In this document: positions 10,654 to 21,300 of the stretch, piece by piece
Position numbering within the stretch: position 1 is the first letter of the stretch
How the letters are laid out: every line of letters starts with the position of its first letter
NCBI RefSeq assembly: GCF_029867415.1
Contig: NC_081185.1
Span: forward strand, 114,187,466-114,251,465
Source: Vicia villosa
Lineage: Eukaryota > Streptophyta > Magnoliopsida > Fabales > Fabaceae
Direction of reading: 5' to 3'
Length of the DNA: 64,000 nucleotides
Notes under the pieces: generated by a model
Database searches by the model: none
Told to the model about the DNA's origin: nothing
What the model saw: only the letters and a program-made list of their open reading frames with translations
Made by a program: the position numbers and the translations under genes

Positions 10654-11358
10654 TGTAGCACTTCTTTTCTAACCCCCAAATAATAGCATACATTCACAGA
10701 GTAATATAACATGCATATAGTAAAAGGGCATCACATGTTGTTTCCATAACAATGAAAACCAAAGAAAAACGTACAAACATGCACCTAATCATTTTTATAA
10801 CACAATTTGAAAATTTTATGTTTCATCAATATGCATATCGCAACGGAAAATAAATTCTCAAGCATTTCAATGATCATATCTCATACTACAATCATCTACC
10901 AAAATCATAATAACATTATCATCTCATTAAATGTCATATGAATCCTATAATAGGCAACATAGCCATCAACATAATATATCCAAAATACCATATCGAATAC
11001 AATAAAGATAACAATAATCCAACATCCAAAACATGAGTTCAAATACCCCTCCAGTGTTACATGATCAGAGCATTGATTCTCTACCTAAATCAAAATGAAA
11101 TAACCGATAAGCTCCTCGGCTAAATCCTCATGCAAGTACGCTACTCGTTGGAACCTGCGCGATGTCGCATAGAACATCATTCAAACAGAAGGGTGAGAAT
11201 TCACATCATAATGAATACATATAATGTGTACAATGAATAAAGTATTATTACAATACAACAATTCATCACACTTCACAATTAATGAGTTCTACAATTATTG
11301 CCACAACACAATCTCCAATTATCACATAAGCACACACTAGTCCAAATATCACATAGTA
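10654..11358. mobile_element. Truncated copy of the TGTAACACCC LTR-like block
   Basis: Matches 430-1140 and 44679-45390 with scattered differences. Identity stops at about 11358, where TGTTGATAG begins a different sequence. No gene. Confidence 0.45.
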
Positions 11359-11361
11359 AAT

Positions 11362-13811
11362 TGTTGATAGTATATTGGAGTACTTTTAGTTTATCGTTTC
11401 CACAGGGATTGGTGCGATATCACCGTCGTTCTATAGTTTATGTTGTCTTGAGTTAAAGTTACTTTGGGTTTGGTTTGGTAAAAGATCATTCACAAATTTA
11501 GTAGCAAAGAGTAAAATTAGGAAAGTTCTAAGTTTAAAGAAAAGTATCAAGACTTGATTAAATCGACCTAAAATTGTATGTCTTCCTACAAACATGCGTA
11601 TGAATTCGTTTTCAACCAATACTTCAAGTATCGTCCGTCTATACTGTTCGTTTCCGCAACGTTATAGCAAGATTTAGCTTATTGTTCAACCAACGATTTC
11701 TCAACCGATTGAACAATACAAATAACGTTTATAAACCGATACAAAGTGATTATCAACCATTAATTCTATGTCTAGACTTCATGTTTGATAGATGATAGAG
11801 TTAGATCAAGATTTAAATATTGTATTTCACAAATATTTAAACCATAAAAATTCAAGAATAAACAACTAGATCATCTATATTGATTAATAACTTGTTCATA
11901 AACAATATTCATAAGAAAAACATACAAAAAGTAAGGAGGATTACATCAAAGCCTTGACACCAAAAGTGTTTAGCTATCCATTGACATGGTAGCTTGCACA
12001 AGAAGGAATGTAGGAAGGATAGCAAGCATCAACGGTGATTTCTCGACGATCAATGCTCCGATTCTTCGATTATATGTTGAAATACTGAAATTAGGATTTC
12101 TTAAGCTCTTCAAATGATGTCACCTTTCTCAAAAACAAAATTGTCCCCTTTATACAAAATTCAGTTTCTGTCCAGCGCGCGACGCGCGCCCAAACTTGCG
12201 ACGCGCGCATTGCGCGCTCCTCTACTCGCGACGCGCGGAAGCCACTGGATTTTGAACTTTGTTTTTCCTTACAGCGCGCGGCGCACGCTCCAGCTCGCGA
12301 CGCGCCCTTGAGCAGATTTTGAAACTTTGCCTTTGCAATACTTTCCTCAATCCAAGCCTCAAGTTCCATCCACAAAAGAAAACCTGTACAAAAATCACTG
12401 AAAAATAGATTAACAGAAAATGAAAGCTAAATTAACTAAAATACTATTATTTACTTCAAAATAAACGGGGATCCAAGAATATGCGATAAAAAATGATCGA
12501 AAGGTACCAAATACAAGAGAAAATATTAACACAATTTGGCACCTAACAACTCTCCCCAACTTAAAACCTTGTTTGTCCTCAACAAAAAAACATGATAAAT
12601 TACAAGGAACATAAAACAACCACAAGATCGCAAATTAAAACAAGAACAAATGGGTGGTTCAAATTCCAAAAGCACACATAGCAACATCTTTCCCTTACCA
12701 TAATAACACCATGATTAAGATACTAAGGCTATATACAAATTCTATGTCAACAATTTCTAAAGCAAAAGAAGTTCAAGAATGAATCACAATCTACACACTT
12801 CTCTTGTAAGAGAACACAAATGAGGATCCTAACACTCACACAACAATGACGCCAACATCCAGAATTAATTATGCATTCATCTAAGCACGAATATTCAAAA
12901 AGCGTAAAAGCATGAATCACAAAGGACTTTAAGGTTGTAGCTTGGCTTGGTTAACAAGGAAGTGTCATTTCTCACGGCCATTGAAACGAAAGTGTCAATA
13001 CCTAAGAGAGCATTCAATATCACAATTCAATCCACACATCCTTACCAACCGGTCTCATTCTTTTATTGCTCAAGAGGTCATCTTACACTTTAGATTCACA
13101 AAGCTATTAGCTTTTATTCTACTTTTTCTTTTCTTTTCTTTTTCTTTTCTTCTTTTTTTTTTTTTGTTTTCACTCTTGAGCAATTAATTATTTTCTTCTC
13201 CATACCATTACATCTTCTCTTTTTTTTTATTTCTCCCCAACTTGAATATCACCATCACATAATTAAGAATGCTCCCTATTCTAAGGCAAAAAGGAATCAA
13301 TCCTAACCACATTTCATGGTAGCTCTTCAAGGTTAAAAGAAAGTCATCAAGATTCAAATCAAAAATCGGTAATGATAACCAATTGACAATAAGGAAATGA
13401 TACCGATTGAATCTTGGCAAAACGGTTCTAAATGGTTAGCAAATACTCACACACTCACCGGGTAGGTTATTTTTGGTAGAGAAGTTATACTCGTAATTTG
13501 AAACAAAACTCCTTGATCACCTTCATGCTTTACATAATTAAATAAAAACTCACAATTAAACATAATAAACACGAGTTAAACGCACATTGTTGGTATCCAC
13601 AAAAATAATATATATACAATGGAAAATCTCCTCATACTAAATATTAGCACTAAAGTGATTCAAATTTGAATTATTTTTACCAAAGAAAATGTTACATCTA
13701 ATTTGTACAACTAAAAGCATCAAAATCATGGTATCTTAAAGAAACGGTAAAAATGTACCTTGCACGTACTAATTTCACACTATATCATCACCGCCCCATT
13801 TGGTTGTTACA
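11362..13811. mobile_element. Unclassified LTR-like block (TGTTGATAG...GTTACA)
   Basis: It starts TGTTGATAGTATATTGG with a nearby TCGTTTCCACAGGGATTGG, of a kind common at plant LTR starts, and ends near GGTTGTTACA. It holds a GC-rich island of repeated GCGACGCGCG (12170-12310), a pyrimidine tract (13125-13165) and no coding region I can support. A matching 5-bp target duplication is not seen, so this may be a partial or rearranged LTR. Lineage unknown. Confidence 0.35.
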
Positions 13812-14215
13812 ACCAGTGTTTTAAAAACCGGACCGGACATCAAACCGGTGAGGGTACTGGGTCACTGGTTTATTGGTCGAACCACTGGGTCACTGGTCGA
13901 ACCACATGACTAAACCGGGTTAAACCAGATAACTCGGTTGAATAGACCGGTCGTTATAACAAAATTATATAGGTGTAAAATCTGTCGAACCGTATGATTC
14001 AGTCCCTACAAAATATAACTAGTACTTAAATTTTTTGAAAACATCATATTATAAAAAAATTCACAAGTTCATAATTTAAATTCAAATTTTACACATAAGT
14101 ACCACACACAATCAAATAGTACATAATTATAAAATATAAACAAAAGTTTAATCGCAACATAATTTAATTGAATAATTTATAACAAAATAATTTCATTGTC
14201 TACTAAATTTAACAA
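13812..14215 (-). mobile_element. Truncated TIR transposon (AGTGTTTTAAAAACCGG family)
   Basis: It begins with the AGTGTTTTAAAAACCGG terminus and matches, in reverse orientation, the right half of the complete element at 60658-61348 (including GGTCACTGGTTTATTGGTCG and the AT-rich interior). The other terminus is missing; the F-box remnant starts right after it. Possibly a hAT-type non-autonomous element. Confidence 0.55.
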
Positions 14216-14221
14216 AATATT

Positions 14222-14554
14222 CTGTTAAGGGAACTGATTTTGTTATATGGCAGATGAAAGAAATTTGGAGTCCAAGATTCTTGGATCCAGTTTCTTAAAA
14301 TTAGTTATCAAAATCTTGAAATAGATTATGCCTTTAGTGACTATAAAAAGTATCATTTTCAATTGAAACCGTTTCTTCTTTTTGAAGATCGTGATACACT
14401 TATGCTTAAAAGCAATCGAGATGCCCGAGCATTTCTCTATAATTGGAGAGATAATAGAGTACGACAGATACAAATTACTACAAGTAGAACGAGAAATTAT
14501 TTAGGTTGGGATTGTGTCAAAGATTATGTGGAAAGTCTGGTTCCAATTAATTAA
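14222..14554 (+). pseudogene. F-box family C-terminal remnant
   Basis: Only the last ~110 codons of the family remain: TDFVIWQMK, then after a one-base insertion near 14252 the frame LLFEDRDTLMLKSN, ILYNW-like FLYNWRDNRVRQIQ, DYVESLVPIN and stop at 14554. The F-box and most of the associated domain are missing; a TIR transposon abuts the left edge. The stop is followed by AAAAGTAAGTTCC, the conserved 3' UTR donor site. Confidence 0.8.
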
Positions 14555-14998
14555 AAGTAAGTTCCTCTCTTATGATTTACTTGTTTGAATTCGTGTTTTC
14601 TTTATAGAATAATGGATGGATGTTGCTTTTTCTTTTTGTGTGTAATTGTGGTTTTGGTGTTTGTTTAGGTTTCACTTTTGATTTTCAACTACTTGTTACA
14701 GGGTGCTGGAGCGGAACAGCTGTGCCATATTGAAGAGGTTTTTGGAAGTCTATAAAAGCACTCATGGTTCTACAAGGTGAAAATTCAAATCAAGGTGAAA
14801 ATTCAAGGTGAAATGGCATTTAATGGCGCGTTGGGGGTCAAGAAAAAGCTATTCCAAACGGGGGAACTAGATTATTGGTAATCCATTCTTCTTCTGTGGC
14901 ATAATCAATGAACTAGAGTATTGGTGTATTAGATTCTATTAGCCAAATGTTAATCTACAACACTTCTACACGAAAGATTATGGTTTTAATATTATGTT
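14555..14998 (+). other. 3' flank of F-box remnant with a likely 3' UTR intron
   Basis: A GTAAGT donor at 14557 and acceptor candidates at 14668 (TTTAG) or 14701 (TTACAG) frame an intron; GGAACAGC downstream also ends the window near 63990 in the flank of another paralogue. No gene. The copia target duplication ATGTT is at 14994-14998. Confidence 0.4.
14994..14998. repeat. Target-site duplication ATGTT, left
   Basis: ATGTT precedes the copia element and recurs at 24614-24618, the 5-bp duplication made by integrase. Confidence 0.9.
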
Positions 14999-16266
14999 TG
15001 AAGGATAGAAAAACACTTAGAAAGGGGGGGATTGAATAAGTGTGACTTTAAAACTTGGACGATAAAAATAAATGCACAAATATTTTTATCCTGGTTCGCT
15101 GTTAACGAAGCTACTCCAGTCCACCCCCGCAGAGATGATTTACCTCAACTGAGGATTTAATCCACTAATCGCACGGATTACAATGGTTTTCCACTTAGCC
15201 GCAACTAAGTCTTCCAGAGTCTTCTGATCACAACCTGATCACTCCAGGAACAACTGCTTAGTTCACTCCTAAGACTTTTCTAGAGTCTACTGATCAACAC
15301 GATCACTCTAGGCTTAGTTCACTCCTAAGACTTTCTGCTCAGCCAACTGCCAAGACTTCCTGCTCAGCCAACTGCCAAGACTTCCTGCTCAGCCAACAGC
15401 TAAGACTTCCTAGAGTATACTGATCAACTGATCACTCTAGTTCCTTACAACTTAATGTAATCTATTCAAGAGTTTACAAATGCTTCTTAAAAGCGATAAT
15501 CACAACTGTGATATTTCTCTTACAATTTAAGCTTAATCTCACTAAGATATTACAACAGCAATGTAGTGAGCTTTGATGAAGATGAAGATTCTGAGTTTAG
15601 ATTTGAACAGAGTTTCAGCAAGTTAATTTGAATTGTATTGGTGCGAAATCGTTAACCTTGCTTCTCATCAGAACTTCATATTTATAGGCGTTGAGAAGAT
15701 GACCGTTGAATGCATTTAATGCTTTGCGTGTTCCGTACAGCTTTGCATTTAATGTTATACGCTTTTGTCAACTACCTCGAGCCTTGTTCACGCTGTGTCT
15801 ACTGACGTAGCCTTTAGTAGCTTTAACGTTCCTTTTGTCAGTCAGCGTAGTCTGCCACGTGTACTTCCTTCTGATCTGATGTTTGTGAATACGACGTTTG
15901 AATATCATCAGAGTCAAACAGCTTGGTGCACAGCATCTTCTGATCTTCTGACCTTGAAGTGCTTCTGAGCGTGATACCATCTTCTGATCTTCAGTGCTTC
16001 TGATCTCATGTTCTTCTGATGCTTCCATAGACCCATGTTCTGATTCTGCTTCGACCATCTTCTGATGTCTTGCCAGACCATGTTCTGATGTTGCACGCTG
16101 AACCATTTGGGACACAACTTCTGAGCGCTGAATTATGCGTACTCTTTATATATTTCCTGAAAGGGAAATTGCATTGGATCAGAGTACCATATTATCTTAA
16201 GCAAAATTCATATTATTGTTATCATCAAAACTAAGATAATTGATAAGAACAAATCTTGTTCTAACA
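14999..16266 (-). repeat. 3' LTR of the young copia element
   Basis: 1268 bp, same length as the 5' LTR. It contains many CTTCTGA(T) repeats (15935-16090) and a TATTTATA/TATAAATA box. Open frames inside it are chance frames and occur identically in the other LTR. Confidence 0.92.
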
Positions 16267-16280
16267 ATCTCCCCCTTTTT
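16267..16280 (-). promoter_or_regulatory. Polypurine tract
   Basis: On the minus strand AAAAAGGGGGAGAT directly precedes the TGTTAG start of the 3' LTR, the expected place for plus-strand DNA priming. Confidence 0.8.
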
Positions 16281-16375
16281 GATGATGACAAAAACATATA
16301 TAAATGATATGAATTTGCGATCAGAAAGAGTAGACGGCAAAAGACAAATTACACAGCTATAGCATAAGCATATGA

Positions 16376-16440
16376 ATATGTCTCCCCCTGAGATTAACAA
16401 TCTCCCCCTGAGATAAATAATCTCCCCCTGAAATAAATAC
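16376..16440 (-). repeat. Three extra polypurine-tract-like copies
   Basis: TCTCCCCCTGAGAT or close variants occur three times in a row (about 16380, 16400, 16421), each nearly the polypurine tract at 16267-16280. They could be additional priming sites. Confidence 0.6.
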
Positions 16441-16495
16441 TCGAAGAACTTTAATAAAAGACTTCCCTGATTATTTCGGTAGAGACGATCATATG

Positions 16496-16773
16496 AGCTT
16501 CTGCCTTCAGAGAATTCATAGCTTCTGACTTCTGCTTCCATTGGACAGCTTCAGAACTTGAATTTCTTTGATCTTCAGAACATTCACAGTTTCTGACTTC
16601 TGCTTCCATTCAGGACAGCTTCAGAACTTGAATTTCTTTGATCTTCAGAACATTCACAGCTTCTGACTTCTGCTTCCATCGGATAGCTTCAGAACTTGAA
16701 TTACTGGATCTTTTGGAACATTCACATCTTCTGATTTCTGCTTCCCTCGGATAGCTTCAGAACTTTGAATGTC
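16496..16773. repeat. Tandem repeat, about 68-70 bp unit, nearly four copies
   Basis: The unit starts AGCTTCTGACTTCTGCTTCC and runs through CAGCTTCAGAACTTGAAT to CAGAACATTCAC; copies start near 16520, 16588, 16658 and 16726, with a partial copy before. It lies in the non-coding 3' region of the copia element and shares the CTTCTGA motif with the LTR. Confidence 0.75.
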
Positions 16774-16936
16774 TACCAACATTACTTCATGCTAGATTTG
16801 TATCAGAACATTGTTGAATGTACCAGAGCATCATTTGAGCATCTCTACATCCTGAAATGTTACAGAACAAAAACTAAACGACAAAAGTCAGCATGAACGA
16901 GTTAGAACATAAAATGTATATTCAAATACATGATAT

Positions 16937-17006
16937 GTATCAGAGCCAAATGTATCAGAGCATTTTAGGCTAAAAACATGTATCAGAGCAAATAATGTAT
17001 CAGAGC
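16937..17006. repeat. Four copies of GTATCAGAGC
   Basis: The 10-mer occurs exactly at 16937, 16952, 16980 and 16997, with variants near 16800-16830 and 17018. On the element's RNA it reads GCTCTGATAC, largely complementary to the primer binding site. Confidence 0.7.
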
Positions 17007-17542
17007 CATAACATTATGTGTATCAAGGCAAATAGAATTTTGTCATAACAGGATAGACAATGATATTCAAATTCTATTATCAGTGCTTCTGATTCATTCT
17101 TCTTTCTTGCTTCTGATCTCTGAAGCTTGATAGCACTCAGCTTGCTTCAGTTTCCATGGTTTTGCTTCTAGTGTTTGCTTTGAAGATTCACTTCACTTCT
17201 TTGTACCTGCAAAACACTTAAACCATATAGAACTTGCAGTTCTTGTTAGTGAATGTGTGGGAGCCTTTACCCAGCAACTGATAGATTTAATCAAATCATT
17301 TATCATTTATCTTTCTCCCCCTTTTTGTCATAACATCAAAAAGAATATCTAAAAAGATTCAGATGTAAAAAAACGACAAAAGAAAAACATTTACTGGAAT
17401 GTAAAACACAAGGAAACTTTTTCATTGATAATCAAAAGATATTACAAAAGGTTCCTATGTTTAACAAGATGAAAAACATTCCTAGCAAATACAAAAAAGG
17501 ATTTCCAAAAAGGAAATCACTACAAAAAATAAAAACAGAGCC

Positions 17543-18014
17543 CTAGCTAGACACGCTCTGTGTCAACCCATCAAGAATCCCGGAGGACTTCTTGTCTTCC
17601 AGACTGAAACCTCCACTGTAGGAGAGATCCCAGAACCAAGGAGGAAGTGAGGGACAGTTCACAGACAGAGAGCTAATGTTGCAAACGGGGCTTTCCCTCA
17701 ACATAGACGTTGAGCCTATCTTCCCACAACTCAAGAAAGTCTTCTGTCTTTGGATGAAAGTTGATAACAACATCAAAGAAGGATCTGACTTGAGCGGTAT
17801 TAGAAGAGCCATCCCGAGATGCACAGAGATCTGTCGCCTTTGAGTCATGGAGCTTCAACAGGCTTGAGGTGAATGCTAGGTTTTGAGAGAAGAAAAGAAA
17901 AACGAGAGAGAGAGAGAAAAAAAATTTTAAGAGGAAAACAAAGAGATAGGAAACCGAAAACCATTTTGAAGAGTATTTAAAGGAAAATAAAATGAAACGA
18001 ATGATGAAAAGCAT
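17543..18014 (-). other. Post-pol open frames of the copia element, function unknown
   Basis: Two overlapping minus-strand frames lie between pol and the 3' LTR: 17673-18014 (113 codons; hydrophobic N-terminal half, then an acidic part with FLELWEDRLNVYVEGKP) and 17543-17848 (101 codons; contains SLPPWFWDLSYSGGFSLED). A composite reading across the two frames would look more protein-like than either alone, hinting at a frameshifted extra ORF such as those after pol in SIRE-like elements. I recognise no domain. The hydrophobic start comes from a simple GA/A-rich tract and may be accidental. Confidence 0.3.
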
Positions 18015-18319
18015 TTAATGTTACGTGACGTGAGGAGAGATAATAAAGACGAATGAGGTGACTAGCACAGTTACCTATGGTCGGCGTCCCTTCAACTGCA
18101 CGCGCGCTTATCCATGAATAGTAACGACAGGTTTACCATCCCGAGATAAAGCGTAACAGCTGTTTTGCTTTAAAAGAGGTTCTGAATCAACTTAGACAAT
18201 GAAACGTTAGTAATAACCGAATCATAATTTCTAAACGAATTCAATCAGAACTTCTGATTAAAAAAAAATGTTCCACATTCATTTCAGAAGATACTCATAT
18301 ATGAGAAATTCTCATCTTC

Positions 18320-21300
18320 TCATTCTGGGCATAAATCCATACTGATGTTCTTCAGAATGAACTTAAACCTATCTTCAGCCAGGGGTTTTGTAAAGATATC
18401 AGCCCATTGATGGTCTGTATCAACAAAGTTTAAAGATATAACACCCTTCTGAACATAGTCCCTTATGAAATGATGTTTTATCTCAATATGTTTAGCTTTA
18501 GAATGAAGAATAGGATTCTTAGATAAACATATAGCAGAAGTATTATCACAGAATATAGGAATGTTACTCTCAAATATCTGATAATCTTCTAACTGACTTT
18601 TCATCCAGAGCATCTGTGTGCTACAACCAGCAGCTGCGACATATTCTGCTTCTGTGGTTGATAGAGCAATGGTTGCTTGCTTCTTGCTGTACCAGGAGAT
18701 TAAGTGACTTCCAAGAAATTGGCAACTTCCTGAAGTACTTTTTCTTTCAATTCTGTCTCCAGCATAATCAGCATCGCAGAATCCTACTAAGTTGTATTCT
18801 TTAGATTTTCTGTAAACTAAACCAACATTAGTAGTACCTTTCAGATACCTTAGAATCCTCTTAACAGCAGTTAAATGAGATTCTCTAGGATCCGATTGGA
18901 ATCTAGCACACAAACAAACACTGAACAGAATGTCAGGTCTAGAAGCAGTCAGATATAGAAGAGATCCATTCATACCTCTGTATAGCTTCTGATCTACCTT
19001 CTTACTTACCTCATCCTTACCTAGGATGCATGTTGGATGCATAGGAGTTTTGGCTTCTTTGCAGTCTAGAAGATTAAACTTCTTCAGAAGTTCCTTCACA
19101 TACTTGGTTTGGTGAACATACGTTCCTTCTAATGTTTGATTTATTTGTATTCCAAGGAAATACTTGAGTTCTCCCATCATGCTCATTTCAAACTCAGCCT
19201 GCATAGACTTAGCAAACTCCTTTCCAGGTGTAGCATTAGATGTTCCAAAAATAATATCATCTACATATATTTGACAAATTAAAATATCCTTTTCAAAGGT
19301 TTTACAAAAGAGAGTAGTGTCCACTTTTCCTCTAGTGAAACCATTATCTAGAAGGAAAGAACTTAAGCGTTCATACCAAGCTCTGGGAGCCTGTTTCAAT
19401 CCATACAATGATTTCTTAAGTTTAAAAACATGATTAGGAGACATAGAGTCTTCAAAACCAGGAGGTTGATGGACATAAACTTCTTCATCTATATAACCAT
19501 TTAAGAAGGCACTCTTAACATCCATCTGATAGAGAGTGATGTTATGTTGAGTGGCAAAAGAAATTAATAGACGAATAGACTCTAACCTGGCCACTGGTGC
19601 AAAGGTTTCTGTGTAGTCAATCCCTTCTTGCTGACTATAACCCTGAGCCACCAGTCTGGCTTTGTTCCTTACCACTTCACCTTTCTCACTAAGCTTGTTT
19701 CTGAAGACCCATTTTGTACCAATTATATTGAATCCATCTGGTCTAGGAACAAGATCCCAAACATCATTCCTTGTGAACTGATTTAGTTCTTCTTGCATAG
19801 CAATTATCCAGTCTGGATCTTCTAGAGCATGATCAACAGAAGTTGGCTCGATCAAAGATACAAGACCTAATTGACAGTCTGCATTGTTCCTAAGGAATGC
19901 TCTTGTTCTGATTGGATCATCCTTCTTTCCAAGAATGACATCTTCTGAATGACCAGAGATGAGTCTGGATGATCTTCTGACAGATGGTTCTTCAGAAATA
20001 CTTAGATCCTCCAGAGAAGCTGTTACTTGATCTTCAGATTCTTTGCTTCTGAGGAGCTCTGCTTCTGATGCGTTGCTTCTTGGCTCAGCAACTTCTGATA
20101 TGTCAATATCACAACCTGCAAAATTATCAACTTGCTTTGGTTTTTCAGAACCAAGCTTATCATCAAACCTGATATTGATTGATTCTTCTACAACCAATGT
20201 TTCAGTATTGTATACCCTGTAGCCTTTTGAGCGTTCAGAGTATCCAAGAAGGAAACACTTTTGAGCTTTGGAATCAAACTTACCAAGATGATCTTTAGTG
20301 TTCAGAATAAAGCATACACATCCAAAAGGATGGAAATATGAAATGTTGGGCTTTTTATTCTTCCACAATTCATAGGGAGTCTTATTAAGAATAGGTCTGA
20401 TAGAGATTCTATTCTGAATATAACATGCAGTGTTTATTGCTTCTGCCCAGAAATGCTTAGCCATATTGGTTTCATTGATCATGGTTCTGGCCATTTCTTG
20501 CAGAGTCCTATTCTTTCGTTCTACAACCCCATTTTGCTGTGGAGTTCTAGGACAAGAGAAATCATGGGCAATACCATTTTCTTTGAAGAATTCTTCAAAG
20601 GATTTGTTCTCAAATTCACCACCATGATCACTTCTGACCTTTATGATTTTACACTCTTTTTCAGATTGAATCTGAATGCAGAAATCAAAGAACACTGAAT
20701 GAGTCTCATCCTTGTGTTTCAAGAATTTTACCCATGTCCAGCGGCTATAATCATCTACGATGACTAATCCATATTTCTTTCCTCTGACAGATGCTGTTTT
20801 GACTGGTCCAAACAGATCAATGTGCAAGAGTTCTAATGGCCTTGAGGTAGAAACAACATTCTTAGACTTGAATGCAGGTTTGGAGAACTTGCCCTTCTGA
20901 CATGCCTCACAAAGAGCATCTGATTGGAATTTCAGATTAGGGAGTCCTCTGACAAGATTCAGTTTGTTAATCTGAGAGATCTTTCTCAAACTAGCATGAC
21001 CTAATCTCCTGTGCCAGACCCACTGCTCTTCAGAAACAGACATAAGACAAGTCACCTTTTGACTCATAAGATCTTGCAGATCTGTCTTATAAATGTTGTT
21101 CTTCCTCTTGCCTGTAAATAGGATTGAGCCATCCTTCTGATTTACAGCCTTGCAAGACTCTTGATTAAAGATTATATCATAACCATTGTCACTTAATTGA
21201 CTGATAGATAAAAGGTTATGTGTTAATCCTTCTACAAGAAGTACATTAGAGATGGAAGGAGAGTTACCAGATTTTATAGTTCCAGAGCCAATTATCTTGC

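Noticed and set aside
11362..13811. Complete LTR with target duplication
   Set aside because: Ends look LTR-like but the flanking 5-mers differ and the expected alpha sequence does not resume on the right.
15765..16115. Open frames in the copia LTRs (also 24112-24462)
   Set aside because: They occur identically in both LTRs, overlap on both strands and consist of CTTCTGA repeats; no protein family.
16496..16773. CRISPR-like array
   Set aside because: The repeats are contiguous tandem units in a plant retrotransposon without unique spacers.
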